A stretch of 64,000 nucleotides of DNA from Komagataella phaffii GS115. Lineage: Eukaryota; Ascomycota; Pichiomycetes; Pichiales; Pichiaceae. The DNA lies in the NCBI RefSeq assembly GCF_000027005.1, contig NC_012966.1, positions 1,178,001 to 1,242,000 of the forward strand. The letters run 5' to 3'. How positions within the stretch are numbered: position 1 is the first letter of the stretch; each line of letters opens with the position of its first letter. The notes below the pieces were generated by a model, which was given only the letters and a program-made list of their open reading frames with translations, did no database searches and was not told the origin of the DNA. This document shows, piece by piece, positions 8,200 through 17,365 of this stretch. The position numbers were made by a program, and so were the translations under genes.

Positions 8200-10386
8200 A
8201 TGGATAACATAAACCAACTCCTAGGCCGATTGGAATTGGAACATCTGAAGAAGAATGGTGCTTCGGTTGAAACAAAGGCTGAGGAAAAAGCTGTGAGAGA
8301 GGAGAAACCACCACCCGTAAAGGTCTATGTGGCATCAAAACTATCGCCTGATCACAGCTATTTCAAATCTGTAGCATCAAGTGACGCTCCTTGGAAGAAG
8401 CTGAACAGGTCTGAAGAGGCTAACCAGGCAGTTAGAATCAAGCCTCCCTCTGATCTCAAAGCGCAAACCGACAGAAGTGTCTATAGTAGACACGAAAGGT
8501 GGGGTCAATACGATAAAAGACCTGCAAAGTCAGACAAAGGCGAATCAAAGACAGTGGAGGATAAACATTCTCTCGCCAAAGAATTTTTACTAGCACTCCA
8601 GAAAGACCACGAGTCTGATGCGAAAAATCCCATACACGATGAAGATAGAGTTGTGGAAGGCTTGAATGTGACACTACTGGATCATCAGGTGAGAGGATTA
8701 AGGTTTTTCCAGAAAAGAGAGTCAAACACCGATGCCCAAAGAGGCGGAATGTTGTGTGACGATATGGGACTGGGAAAAACTATTCAAATGATTTCTCTAA
8801 TTCTTGCAAATCGTCCCACGAAGGAATTTCGCAAGAAGAGCAAGAACTCCCCTGTTACACTAGTTGTTTGTCCACTTGCCGTGGCAAGCCAATGGTGTAA
8901 AGAAATACAAACAAAAGCTCCCTCACTAAAAACTTATATTTTCCATGGCTCAGATAAAGCCACAGAGTACAAAGAACTGCTAAAATTTGATGTTGTTGTG
9001 ACGACTTATAATGTCGTACTTTGGGACTTGAAAAAGAAATCAAAGGCCATCTTGACTGCAGGAAACTGGTGGAGAATTATCCTTGATGAAGCTCACACCA
9101 TAAAAAACTTCAATTCTATGACTGCCAAATCATGCATCGAGCTGAAATCTAGTCAGAAATGGTGTCTAACCGGAACTCCGATACAGAATAATCTGGAAGA
9201 GATAAGGGCGTACCTCTTGTTTTTAAAGATGGGCAAGTACGCTGACCCAAACAAATGGAGTCAAGACATAGCAAAATCGATACATAGGGGACACGCCGAT
9301 GAGGCCTTGGATTTATTGAAACAAGATTTTGCTCCTTTCTTTTTAAGAAGATCCAAAGCTATTCTCCAACAGTCCGCGTCTGGATTCAAATTGCCTCCGA
9401 AAATAATTCACTCCGAATTAGTCGAATTCGATCCTAAGGAGAAAATTCTATATAGCATGATGGAGAGAAGAATGAGGAGTGTCTTACTTCCTGAAGAGGA
9501 CAATGAACTGGAAAGTCAAGTCTCCCTGAAAGTTGATGTTTCTTCAATAAGTGGTTATTTAGGTGCATTGGTATGTCTCCTGAGACTAAGACAAATATGT
9601 TGTCACTGGAACTTGATTTATGAATTCAAGGAGGAAGAATTAGAAAGCGAATACACCCCAAATGCTTTAGAAAATTCAGATAAGAAAGTTGAGAACTCGG
9701 TTGAAGACCTCAATGATATGATGAAGGAACTTGAGGTTACAGAAAAGAAGTGTCTGATATGCCGCTCTCAATTGTGGTCCGACGACGTGAAGTATTGTTC
9801 GCAATGCAAATCGTTAAGCGAACAGCAAACTCCCCCCCTTGAACGCAGTGCCAAAAGTGAGCGGCTTCTGGAAATATTAAAACGAGACCCGGCAAGAAAG
9901 ACGATCATATTTTCACAATTCACCAAGTTGCTTGCAACTCTTAAGCCTTTCTTGACAAAAAATGGCTTCAAATGTGTTCTGTATGAGGGAACCATGACTC
10001 GAGCAATGCGTGACACAACATTAAAAGAATTCAACGAAAATCCAGAAACGACGGTCCTTTTGTGCTCTCTCAAATGCGGTGCTATTGGCTTGAACTTAAC
10101 CATAGCTAATCGTGTTGTGATTTACGATCCATGGTGGAACCCTCAGGTTGAAGATCAAGCCATAGATAGGGTGTACCGCTTTGGTCAAACAAAAGAGGTT
10201 GACGTGTATCGTTTGATTATCAAGGACTCTGTTGAAGAAAATATTGTAAGGCTTCAAGAGAAAAAACGACAAGTTGCGGAGGCTGTAGTGGATATTCATG
10301 GCAAAAAGAAAGTTTCGCTGAATAGAGGACTAACACGAAAAGAACTATTTCAGTTGTTTGGAGTGAAGTTTGGCCAATCCTATTGA
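8200..10386 (+). CDS. SNF2-family DNA translocase, Rad5/Rad16/Uls1-like
   Basis: The 728-residue protein is a DNA-dependent ATPase of the SNF2 superfamily. Lobe 1 has the Walker A motif DDMGLGKT (187-194), the DEAH box (296-299) and TGTPIQN (324-330). Lobe 2 has the long motif V-VI block GAIGLNLTIANRVVIYDPWW followed by QAIDRVYRFGQ. The latter is characteristic of the Rad5/Rad16/SMARCA3 group. Between the lobes, where Rad5 and Rad16 carry a RING finger, only two Cys pairs remain (C518/C521 and C533/C536). That could bind one zinc but is not a C3HC4 RING. The protein is much shorter than Rad5 or Uls1 and has no HIRAN domain that I can see. A role in repair or chromatin is likely, but the orthologue is uncertain. 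Its last 7 bp overlap the 3' end of MKT1. Confidence 0.85.
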   Translation: MDNINQLLGRLELEHLKKNGASVETKAEEKAVREEKPPPVKVYVASKLSPDHSYFKSVASSDAPWKKLNRSEEANQAVRIKPPSDLKAQTDRSVYSRHERWGQYDKRPAKSDKGESKTVEDKHSLAKEFLLALQKDHESDAKNPIHDEDRVVEGLNVTLLDHQVRGLRFFQKRESNTDAQRGGMLCDDMGLGKTIQMISLILANRPTKEFRKKSKNSPVTLVVCPLAVASQWCKEIQTKAPSLKTYIFHGSDKATEYKELLKFDVVVTTYNVVLWDLKKKSKAILTAGNWWRIILDEAHTIKNFNSMTAKSCIELKSSQKWCLTGTPIQNNLEEIRAYLLFLKMGKYADPNKWSQDIAKSIHRGHADEALDLLKQDFAPFFLRRSKAILQQSASGFKLPPKIIHSELVEFDPKEKILYSMMERRMRSVLLPEEDNELESQVSLKVDVSSISGYLGALVCLLRLRQICCHWNLIYEFKEEELESEYTPNALENSDKKVENSVEDLNDMMKELEVTEKKCLICRSQLWSDDVKYCSQCKSLSEQQTPPLERSAKSERLLEILKRDPARKTIIFSQFTKLLATLKPFLTKNGFKCVLYEGTMTRAMRDTTLKEFNENPETTVLLCSLKCGAIGLNLTIANRVVIYDPWWNPQVEDQAIDRVYRFGQTKEVDVYRLIIKDSVEENIVRLQEKKRQVAEAVVDIHGKKKVSLNRGLTRKELFQLFGVKFGQSY

Positions 10387-12641
10387 ATTTGGTCAATTAA
10401 TTTCTGTGAAGATTCAAACCTTTGAAGCAAAGACTTATCTGCAACTAGTTTTGAGTCCCCTAATAATTTAAATACTGAACCAACTTCCTTGAAAAACTCA
10501 AAAGCTTCAACAACTTGAGCTTTTGGTGACTCTGAAACAGGAGAAAAGGTTTGTTCAATAAAAGCATTAGCTTTTTCCACTGCTTCTGTCCCCTTTTCAG
10601 GGCCTTCCTCCTTCGCATTTATATAGGTTGTCAAAAAGGTCAGAGTAGCAACGCCAAGAAGAGTGTTGGGAACAGAAGTTCTAAAGGGTATTTGTTTCAC
10701 AATTTGTCTCCAATAATCAGTATCATTCAGTCTAACTGAGCTTTCCAATTCTGTGGCCGATAAGAATAGAGCAATCAAAGACGAATTGAGTGTCTCGGAG
10801 ACAATAGTATTAATTTTCGAAATTGTGGATCTGAAGTTTAAAACAGATCGGGAGACCTTTGAGTTGTAATTGATGGGTCTTGTTTTCAGCTTCAATAATC
10901 CAGAAATCTTAGAAATCAGAGTAATCGATTTTCTTTCGTCGGAAGTCACTTTGGAGTCACTCGGTTCCACCAAGTCCCTTTCAGTGATTTTGCCTAACTT
11001 GAACAACACCAGAAGCAAAAACAACTCCTTTGGATGCTTTGATTGCTGAAAGAGGGGAGATACCAATAATTCACCCCATTTTGTCAAGGCAAATGAGTAG
11101 TCAACAAATCCAAGTATTGTTAGAGCACGTAATAAACCTGTGCTTACAATATCTATTGGCTGAGAGATCTTCTGTGAATCATTGGGATAGTCTGTAATCA
11201 CACTGTCAGTAACAAATTTGCTACTGAAATTTTGGAAGAAACCATCCAATGTAAAAACAGTTCCATTGGCCTGGTTCGTCTTCACAATAATAGATCGAAT
11301 CTTACTATAAATCGTAGGCTGGATTCTTTGATTCAAAGTCAGCTCCCTAACTGGCTGATAAACTGCGGTCAATTGTAATCGTTTAACTTGATAGTATCTG
11401 TTCAAAAATGATGTTAGAACATTTAAAACTTTTCCTTTCAATTCTATGGAATCATCACCGATTGTAATCTTTTCATACAATTGGGTTACCTGGGCATCTA
11501 GTGGTAATCTTTCAAGATAATGGTCGTATATTATTGATTCTAAGAGTTCAAAATTAATCAAACCAAGGGAGATGTAAAAATACAGTTCATTTGATAGTCG
11601 TTGGCCAATGACATCATGCAAATCATTAGGAATCTGCAAATCCTGGTCTTTTGGATACAACGGGGTGTTGACGGAACTAGGGGTTGATTGGGACGAACTA
11701 TTAGCACTCTGGGCAATATTGGGAGGTTTTGAAGAGGAGGAGTGGGAAACTTGAAACAATTCTGAGTTCAATGGCCCAACGCTCCCGTCTTCTTTCAATA
11801 CTGGAACATATTTCAATAGTGCTAATCCTCTTTGAAATTTCTCTAATGATGCCGGATCTTGTAGCAATGAATTGATGATCGAACCTCCATTATTGACATA
11901 ATCATGTAACGAGGGAAAAGAGGCCGATAGGAAGCCAGGTAACCGTTCTGGTTGGAACTCATTTCCTAACGCAAACGATATGTTCTTTAATTGTTCGAAA
12001 GAAAGATTCAGTCTTGAGAGAATATTCGTTTTATCTAGCGATTTGAACTCTCTATTCTGAAATTCAAATCCCAGAATGAACTTTTGAGTAGGATTCAACA
12101 GTAAATAGTCTGTAGAAGAATACACCACATCTACCATTTGCTTACTTTCCAAGTAATGCAGTTGGACGACAGCAGAATAAGGAGCCACCAGATAGTCGAT
12201 GTTATTCTCGATAAAGAAGGTGATCAGGTCTCCATAAAGAGGCCGTATAGGGATACTTGACCATGGTTCTCTAAAAGAATAACCGCCATCTCTGGAATAC
12301 GTTCTGTCGTCCCAGACTTTTCGGTGGTATATCTCTGAGGAGTTAAGTTCTTTACCATTTAGTAATTTTTCGTATTGTGACGTGCTTTTCAGACCTGGAA
12401 ATACAAACAATGGTCTAATGTTTAGTTCTTGGAACATTTTAAGATCGGTATCGATGTAGTTTAACAGTGTCAAGGGAACGCCACTAATTGCATCATAATT
12501 AAGCTCCTTCTTGAAGCTCAAGAGACGAGAAATATAGTGCTCAACGTCAATTCCAATAGTGGCATTCTTCAACACATCAAACGGATATGTGTTGACCGAG
12601 TGATTATCAAAAAGATGAGATTCTAGGGTGTTAATAGGCAT
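10380..12641 (-). CDS. MKT1: Mkt1, Pbp1-associated post-transcriptional regulator
   Basis: The 753-residue protein begins MPINTLESHLFDNHSVNTYPF and continues IGIDVEHYISRLL. This matches the XPG/FEN1-like N-terminal domain of Mkt1. The second half (about 330-740) is helical and fits the Mkt1 N- and C-terminal family domains. A Ser/Asn-rich linker lies at about 305-330. In S. cerevisiae Mkt1 works with the poly(A)-binding-protein partner Pbp1 on selected mRNAs (HO, mitochondrial genes) and was first found through maintenance of the M2 killer element. No nuclease activity is claimed here. The gene shares a 222-bp divergent promoter with OST3 and overlaps the SNF2 gene at its 3' end. Confidence 0.9.
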   Translation of the reverse strand: MPINTLESHLFDNHSVNTYPFDVLKNATIGIDVEHYISRLLSFKKELNYDAISGVPLTLLNYIDTDLKMFQELNIRPLFVFPGLKSTSQYEKLLNGKELNSSEIYHRKVWDDRTYSRDGGYSFREPWSSIPIRPLYGDLITFFIENNIDYLVAPYSAVVQLHYLESKQMVDVVYSSTDYLLLNPTQKFILGFEFQNREFKSLDKTNILSRLNLSFEQLKNISFALGNEFQPERLPGFLSASFPSLHDYVNNGGSIINSLLQDPASLEKFQRGLALLKYVPVLKEDGSVGPLNSELFQVSHSSSSKPPNIAQSANSSSQSTPSSVNTPLYPKDQDLQIPNDLHDVIGQRLSNELYFYISLGLINFELLESIIYDHYLERLPLDAQVTQLYEKITIGDDSIELKGKVLNVLTSFLNRYYQVKRLQLTAVYQPVRELTLNQRIQPTIYSKIRSIIVKTNQANGTVFTLDGFFQNFSSKFVTDSVITDYPNDSQKISQPIDIVSTGLLRALTILGFVDYSFALTKWGELLVSPLFQQSKHPKELFLLLVLFKLGKITERDLVEPSDSKVTSDERKSITLISKISGLLKLKTRPINYNSKVSRSVLNFRSTISKINTIVSETLNSSLIALFLSATELESSVRLNDTDYWRQIVKQIPFRTSVPNTLLGVATLTFLTTYINAKEEGPEKGTEAVEKANAFIEQTFSPVSESPKAQVVEAFEFFKEVGSVFKLLGDSKLVADKSLLQRFESSQKLIDQIQ

Positions 12642-12708
12642 CTTGTGTTGGGGATGTTTGATGAATTATGTTTCCCCGAAGCATTTCAATTGCATATAGG
12701 AGGGGCCT

Positions 12709-12799
12709 CCGCGCGAGCAGCCCACCCCGGTCCAAAGCGTCTCTACCTGGGCAGAAATTTTTCATTCATTCCCGCCTACTGGGTTTCACCCTCGCGCGG
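12709..12799. promoter_or_regulatory. Inverted CGCGCG sites in the MKT1/OST3 divergent promoter
   Basis: CCGCGCGAG at 12709-12717 is repeated as its exact reverse complement CTCGCGCGG at 12791-12799, with 73 bp between the copies. The CGCGCG core is the recognition sequence of Rsc3/Rsc30-type zinc-cluster factors in S. cerevisiae. The placement, roughly symmetric between the two start codons, suggests a shared nucleosome-free promoter. Function is inferred. Confidence 0.45.
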
Positions 12800-12863
12800 T
12801 TAAAGAACACGTTGAACAGTTCCAGTCCACTCTCTTTCTTTCTGCTATCCCAACTCTTCACCA

Positions 12864-13847
12864 ATGAAGCTTCTTCACAGCATTTTCTGGCTCACAGCCA
12901 TCATCCAGCTATCATTGGCATTGACATACAAGCAATTACAGGAAAATTATTTGAAAGGAGCCAATATCCTCAAAATTGACAACAAAAATTACAAACTCAT
13001 AGAGGAGGCTAGGGAGGACTTTGAGCTCGTTCTCTTCATCACTGCTAACGGTGCAGACGTGAATTGTAGGCTGTGCAAAGAGTTCCAAACTCCTTTCGAA
13101 ATCCTCGCCAACTCCTACGCTACCAATAAAGCCCATTATTCAGAGGAAGAGATCGGTAAACCAGTGGTATTTGCTATAAGTGATTTCACTTACTCCAGAA
13201 AGTTCTTCGAAGCTTTGAAACTACAAAACGTTCCAAAGATCTTCCACTACGCTAGCACTGAAAAGGCATCTAGTGCACTGAATGTCGATGATGAATACGA
13301 TTTCACTGCCGCAGATCTTATTACCCACTTACGTAACTGGATCACAGCAAAAACTAAGGTTGACCCCAAGTTGTTGGAAATCCATATCCCTCCCAATTAC
13401 AACGCAATTGCCACTAATTTCATGGTGGCATTGATTATTCTAATAGTCATCTACAAAAAGTACGAATTGATCCTGACTTTCTTAGGAAACAAGAATCTGT
13501 GGCAAGGTCTTTCGATGGTGACAATTGTTGCATTCATTGCAGGGCACATGTTCAACACAATTAGAAACACCCAATATATCATGGTGACTCAGGGCGGCTC
13601 TCCAGTATATATCCAGCCTGGTCACCAACAACAATTAGGGGTTGAAACTCAAATCGTTGGGCTAATTTACGGATCATTATTTGCCCTTTCCGTTTTGCTA
13701 TATAAAGCTGGAGCAAGCAAAGAAGGATCATCCGGCTGGCTATCTATTCTGATAAGCGTTTTAGTATTTTTATTGTACAGTGGATTGATAGGAGTGTTCC
13801 ACCTAAAGAACATGGGCTATCCATATAGCTTGATACATCTATTTTAG
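12864..13847 (+). CDS. OST3: Ost3/Ost6 oligosaccharyltransferase subunit
   Basis: The 327-residue ER membrane protein is the oxidoreductase subunit of the N-glycosylation complex. A signal peptide (about residues 1-20, MKLLHSIFWLTAIIQLSLAL) leads to a lumenal thioredoxin-like domain. It carries the redox motif CRLC (C68, C71) and the cis-proline loop NVPKIF near 122. Four membrane helices follow at about 183-198, 213-232, 262-281 and 291-311, the Ost3/Ost6 arrangement. In this family the CxxC forms transient disulfides with substrates so that their sequons reach the catalytic subunit Stt3. I favour Ost3 over Ost6, but the two are hard to separate without an alignment. It converges on SNN1 with 43 bp between stops. 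Confidence 0.9.
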   Translation: MKLLHSIFWLTAIIQLSLALTYKQLQENYLKGANILKIDNKNYKLIEEAREDFELVLFITANGADVNCRLCKEFQTPFEILANSYATNKAHYSEEEIGKPVVFAISDFTYSRKFFEALKLQNVPKIFHYASTEKASSALNVDDEYDFTAADLITHLRNWITAKTKVDPKLLEIHIPPNYNAIATNFMVALIILIVIYKKYELILTFLGNKNLWQGLSMVTIVAFIAGHMFNTIRNTQYIMVTQGGSPVYIQPGHQQQLGVETQIVGLIYGSLFALSVLLYKAGASKEGSSGWLSILISVLVFLLYSGLIGVFHLKNMGYPYSLIHLF

Positions 13848-13890
13848 AATAGTCAATATAGAGAGTTTTTCAGTAAGCTTTTTTCATTTT

Positions 13891-14307
13891 TTATAGCTTG
13901 CTTTCAATGGACTCAACTCTTCTCTCTATTGTCTCCGTCATTTGATTGATCTTTATTATGCGAAGTTTGAGTACTTTGATTCTCTCTTTGAATGTATCCA
14001 ACAAATATCTGTATGAATTGGGATCGTTAGACCTGGTATTGCTTTCAATGGTGGCATCAACGTTGTCATAAACCCTCTGAATATTCCGTAGCAGTTGGAG
14101 AAGCATTATCTGCGATTCGTATAATGTCTGTAGTTTATTATTTAAAGCTTCCAATGGCTGTTCCAGTAAGGCCTGAATGGTTAGTTCAATTGGGTGAACA
14201 AACTGAGAACTCGAATGCTCATCTGGGAGAATTTCCAAAGACGATTGGGAGGGTGTTATTTTGAGTTTTGAGACGCTCTTGAAATTGAAATTGGGAAGTT
14301 CACTCAT
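13891..14307 (-). CDS. SNN1: Snn1, SNAPIN-like BLOC-1 subunit
   Basis: The 138-residue protein is mostly coiled coil. The segment HPIELTIQALLEQPLEALNNK, continuing into LYESQIMLLQLL, aligns by eye with the conserved core of S. cerevisiae Snn1 (HPVELSVYSVL). Yeast BLOC-1 acts on endosomes in Rab5/Vps21 control. The protein has about 35 more N-terminal residues than the 102-residue S. cerevisiae form. It is divergent from MSS2, with 177 bp between starts. Confidence 0.75.
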   Translation of the reverse strand: MSELPNFNFKSVSKLKITPSQSSLEILPDEHSSSQFVHPIELTIQALLEQPLEALNNKLQTLYESQIMLLQLLRNIQRVYDNVDATIESNTRSNDPNSYRYLLDTFKERIKVLKLRIIKINQMTETIERRVESIESKL

Positions 14308-14484
14308 AGGTCATGGCGTTGGTTGACGGATGTTAACGAAAGTTTGGAGAAGTATGTATGGCTTTCCATCAATATATGGGGGTGAGAATCATGATGAGAT
14401 AGAATTCGAGAAGACCTAACCTTGGACCTGGAGTTGATACCAGTACCAAGAATAGATTCACTAGTCCATTCATACTGTGCCTCC

Positions 14485-15543
14485 ATGAGACGATATTTGT
14501 CCTCTGTTGCTAGTCAGTCGAGGCCTTCTATCCTTGAGCTACTTCCTCCAAAGAGATTTGTCAATCGAATTCTTTTTGATCTCGATAGTCGGTTAAATTA
14601 CAAAAAAGTCATCCCAGTCTTGGATACGATATACCAAAGTATTCCTTCTGGAGAAGATCCCATAATTCCCAAATATGCCACCCCTGACGATTTGATGCTG
14701 TTTCAAAAGGCTTTGAAAGAAATACGACAGAAAACTCGTACAGAAAACAGGTATCTTATGCAGCTAGAGAATGCTCTGGTAGAGAAAGCTGCTGAATCTG
14801 GTCAACGAGATGCCGTTTCGGTATTAGCATTTACTGCAATCAAAGATCAGAATAATCAGTTTACTGATGATGACAAGGCTCATGCCAGAAAGCTAATCAA
14901 AGAACTTATGAAGCTCAAGCACCCACTAGCTATAAAACTGACGGGTGATATGTTGTATCAGTCGAATGCTCTAGTAGAGGCAGAAAAGATGTACATGCGG
15001 TTCCTAGAGCTAGAAAAAGATACGATCTTATCCGCTGAGGTTCATAAATCTCTGGGGGTCATCTTTTTTAAAGACTTACGCCATTTCAAGGCCAGAACAC
15101 ATTTTGAGAAGAGTATAAGATTAGCTCCATTGGATAAGGTGTACGAATCACACTTTTATCTCTCTCAATTGTACTCAAATGACGACCCTCTTCGCTCTAG
15201 ACATCATTTGCAACTGAGTTCATCTCAAGGTTTGAGAGAGAGTCTAGCCAATCTTGGCTTCTTGGAGCTGAATTATTTCAATAACGCAGACATTGCATTT
15301 CAATGGTTCAAACTTGGAGCAGAGATCACAGACATCACCTCATTAATAGGGCTGTTTGATTGCTATATGCTGAAGAAGGAGTATCACGAGGCAGTGAACA
15401 TCTTGGATCAATTGAGGGATACGCTTACCAGTGATTCATACAAAAATGCCATAAAGACAGGTACTGAAAAGGTAACTTGGGAGCAACTACAATCAGTAAG
15501 AGCAAAGTCACTGGAAACTCTGTCAAGCCTTCGTCTCCTATAG
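14485..15543 (+). CDS. MSS2: Mss2, mitochondrial Cox2 export factor
   Basis: The 352-residue product is a TPR-like helical protein. Matches recalled from S. cerevisiae Mss2 are PPKRFVNRILFDLDSRLNY near the N-terminus, YQSNALVEAEKMYMRFLELEK in the middle and LGFLELNYFNNADIAFQWFK near the end. Mss2 is a matrix-side inner-membrane protein needed to export the C-terminal tail of Cox2. I start at ATG 14485 because MRRYLSSVASQSRPS is a typical mitochondrial presequence: basic, Ser-rich and without acidic residues. The frame is also open from ATG 14422, but that adds an acidic, hydrophobic lead (MDLELIPVPRIDS) that would hide the presequence. Confidence 0.82.
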   Translation: MRRYLSSVASQSRPSILELLPPKRFVNRILFDLDSRLNYKKVIPVLDTIYQSIPSGEDPIIPKYATPDDLMLFQKALKEIRQKTRTENRYLMQLENALVEKAAESGQRDAVSVLAFTAIKDQNNQFTDDDKAHARKLIKELMKLKHPLAIKLTGDMLYQSNALVEAEKMYMRFLELEKDTILSAEVHKSLGVIFFKDLRHFKARTHFEKSIRLAPLDKVYESHFYLSQLYSNDDPLRSRHHLQLSSSQGLRESLANLGFLELNYFNNADIAFQWFKLGAEITDITSLIGLFDCYMLKKEYHEAVNILDQLRDTLTSDSYKNAIKTGTEKVTWEQLQSVRAKSLETLSSLRLL

Positions 15544-15764
15544 ACAACTTCCCCTCCACTGTGTAGTTGAATGTAAATAACTTTTAGAATCTAATGACGA
15601 CTTAATTATTAAGGTTTTCAAACAATTATTTTACAGTAGACGATAGTGTTTCAGTATTTCATGTTGAAGACTCTTGATTAGAGATGTGGAACTATCCAAG
15701 ATATAACCACTGATGGTTAATTCACTCAACATATGAATTCACCTTCCTTTTAAGTTTATGCTTT

Positions 15765-15836
15765 TCCGATATAGTGTAACGGCTAGCACGGTCCGCTTTC
15801 ACCGGGCAGACCCGGGTTCGACTCCCGGTATCGGAG
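15765..15836 (+). tRNA. tRNA-Glu (UUC)
   Basis: A 72-nt cloverleaf: acceptor stem TCCGATA with TATCGGA, then discriminator G. The anticodon arm is GTCCG-CTTTCAC-CGGGC with anticodon TTC, and the T loop is GTTCGACTC. There is no intron. The sequence is nearly identical in layout to S. cerevisiae tRNA-Glu(UUC). Confidence 0.97.
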
Positions 15837-15847
15837 TGATATTGAAA

Positions 15848-15853
15848 TTTTTT
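15848..15853 (+). terminator. Pol III terminator of tRNA-Glu
   Basis: A run of six T starts 12 nt after the tRNA. A longer T run (about 10) follows at 15862-15871 as a backup. Confidence 0.75.
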
Positions 15854-15874
15854 CATCCTAATTTTTTTTTTCGT

Positions 15875-15898
15875 TGACTCTGTCTCCCATCTGACTCA
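15875..15898. promoter_or_regulatory. Two TGACTC elements upstream of ADE12
   Basis: TGACTC at 15875-15880 and TGACTCA at 15892-15898 match the Bas1/Gcn4 core. They lie about 150-175 bp before the ADE12 start. Bas1 and Gcn4 control purine and amino-acid genes in S. cerevisiae, so the sites fit, but use in this species is inferred. Confidence 0.45.
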
Positions 15899-16048
15899 TA
15901 GACTCTCGACACAGCTAGGCGCACCCCCCGCCTGGTCAACCGCCAAGATCGCGGGCTTCGTATATAACAACATCAGGCAGCCGGAGATTTTTTCTTTCGG
16001 TTGGTAACGTATCTGTTCTACGTTCATAATTGTTGTTACAAGAAAATC

Positions 16049-17335
16049 ATGGCCGACGTTGTTTTAGGATCCCAGTGGGGAGACGAAGGAAAGGGAAAGC
16101 TTGTCGATGTCCTCTGTGAGGATATCGATGTCTGCGCACGTTGTCAAGGAGGCAACAACGCTGGTCATACTATTATTGTGAAGGGCGTCAAGTTTGACTT
16201 TCATATGCTTCCATCTGGTCTGGTGAACCCAAAATGTAAGAACTTAATTGGTTCTGGAGTTGTGATTCACCTGCCTTCCTTTTTTGAGGAACTAGAGGCC
16301 ATTGAAAACAAAGGGCTGGACTGTACTGGTAGACTGTTCGTTTCGTCAAGAGCTCATCTTGTTTTTGGTTTCCATCAGAGAACCGACAAGTTGAAGGAAG
16401 CCGAGTTGCATGAGACGAAAAAGTCGATTGGAACTACTGGTAAAGGTATTGGTCCCACCTATTCTACAAAAGCTTCTAGATCTGGTATCCGTGTTCACCA
16501 TCTGGTGAGTGATGAGCCTGACTCTTGGAAAGAGTTTGAGACCAGACTTAGCCGTCTTATTGAGACTAGAAAGAAGAGGTATGGTCACTTTGATTGCGAC
16601 TTGGAGTCAGAATTGGCCAAGTACAAGGTGTTGAGGGAAAAGATCAAGCCATTTGTGGTGGATTCTATTGAATTCATGCACGATGCCATCAAGGACAAAA
16701 AGAAGATATTGGTGGAAGGTGCTAACGCCCTCATGTTGGATATCGACTTCGGTACTTATCCTTACGTTACGTCCTCGAACACTGGTATCGGAGGTGTCTT
16801 GACTGGTCTGGGAATTCCACCTAAGGCCATTAACAATATTTATGGTGTTGTCAAAGCCTACACTACCAGAGTCGGAGAAGGTCCCTTCCCCACTGAGCAG
16901 TTGAACGAAGATGGAGAGAAGTTGCAAACCATTGGTTGCGAGTATGGTGTCACCACTGGTAGAAAGAGAAGATGTGGTTGGTTGGATCTGGTGGTGCTTA
17001 AATACTCCACCCTGATCAACGGTTACACCTCTTTGAATATTACCAAACTGGATGTTTTGGACACTTTCAAGGAGATAAAGATTGGTGTTTCTTACACCTA
17101 CCAAGGAAAGAGAGTCACCACCTTCCCAGAAGATCTCCATGCCCTTGGTAAGGTTGATGTTGAGTATGTTACTTTCCCAGGTTGGGAAGAGGATATCACT
17201 CAGATCAAAAATTATGAGGATCTGCCAGCAAACGCCAAAAAGTATTTGGAGTTCATCGAAGAATACGTTGAAGTTCCTATCCAATGGGTTGGAACTGGCC
17301 CTGGTAGAGAGTCGATGTTAGAAAAAAACATATAG
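16049..17335 (+). CDS. ADE12: Adenylosuccinate synthetase
   Basis: The enzyme joins IMP and aspartate, using GTP, to form adenylosuccinate, the first step from IMP to AMP. The 428-residue product begins [21 protein letters not shown], the family's N-terminal phosphate loop with catalytic Asp12. GGNNAGHTI follows with the conserved His, then [17 protein letters not shown], and [21 protein letters not shown]. Further on lies [14 protein letters not shown]. Length fits S. cerevisiae Ade12 (433). I start at ATG 16049; an upstream in-frame ATG at 16001 would add 16 residues that are absent from the family. It converges on CCZ1 with 30 bp between stops. Confidence 0.97.
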   Translation: MADVVLGSQWGDEGKGKLVDVLCEDIDVCARCQGGNNAGHTIIVKGVKFDFHMLPSGLVNPKCKNLIGSGVVIHLPSFFEELEAIENKGLDCTGRLFVSSRAHLVFGFHQRTDKLKEAELHETKKSIGTTGKGIGPTYSTKASRSGIRVHHLVSDEPDSWKEFETRLSRLIETRKKRYGHFDCDLESELAKYKVLREKIKPFVVDSIEFMHDAIKDKKKILVEGANALMLDIDFGTYPYVTSSNTGIGGVLTGLGIPPKAINNIYGVVKAYTTRVGEGPFPTEQLNEDGEKLQTIGCEYGVTTGRKRRCGWLDLVVLKYSTLINGYTSLNITKLDVLDTFKEIKIGVSYTYQGKRVTTFPEDLHALGKVDVEYVTFPGWEEDITQIKNYEDLPANAKKYLEFIEEYVEVPIQWVGTGPGRESMLEKNI

Positions 17336-17365
17336 AATTGATATATTATTACTTGCATCTGTTTT

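Noticed and set aside
12668..12979. 103-codon ORF overlapping the OST3 start
   Set aside because: It overlaps the OST3 signal-peptide region in another frame, shows no domain and lies mostly in the promoter.
16607..17284. 225-codon minus-strand ORF inside ADE12
   Set aside because: It is a shadow of a highly conserved, codon-biased gene and has no recognisable domain.
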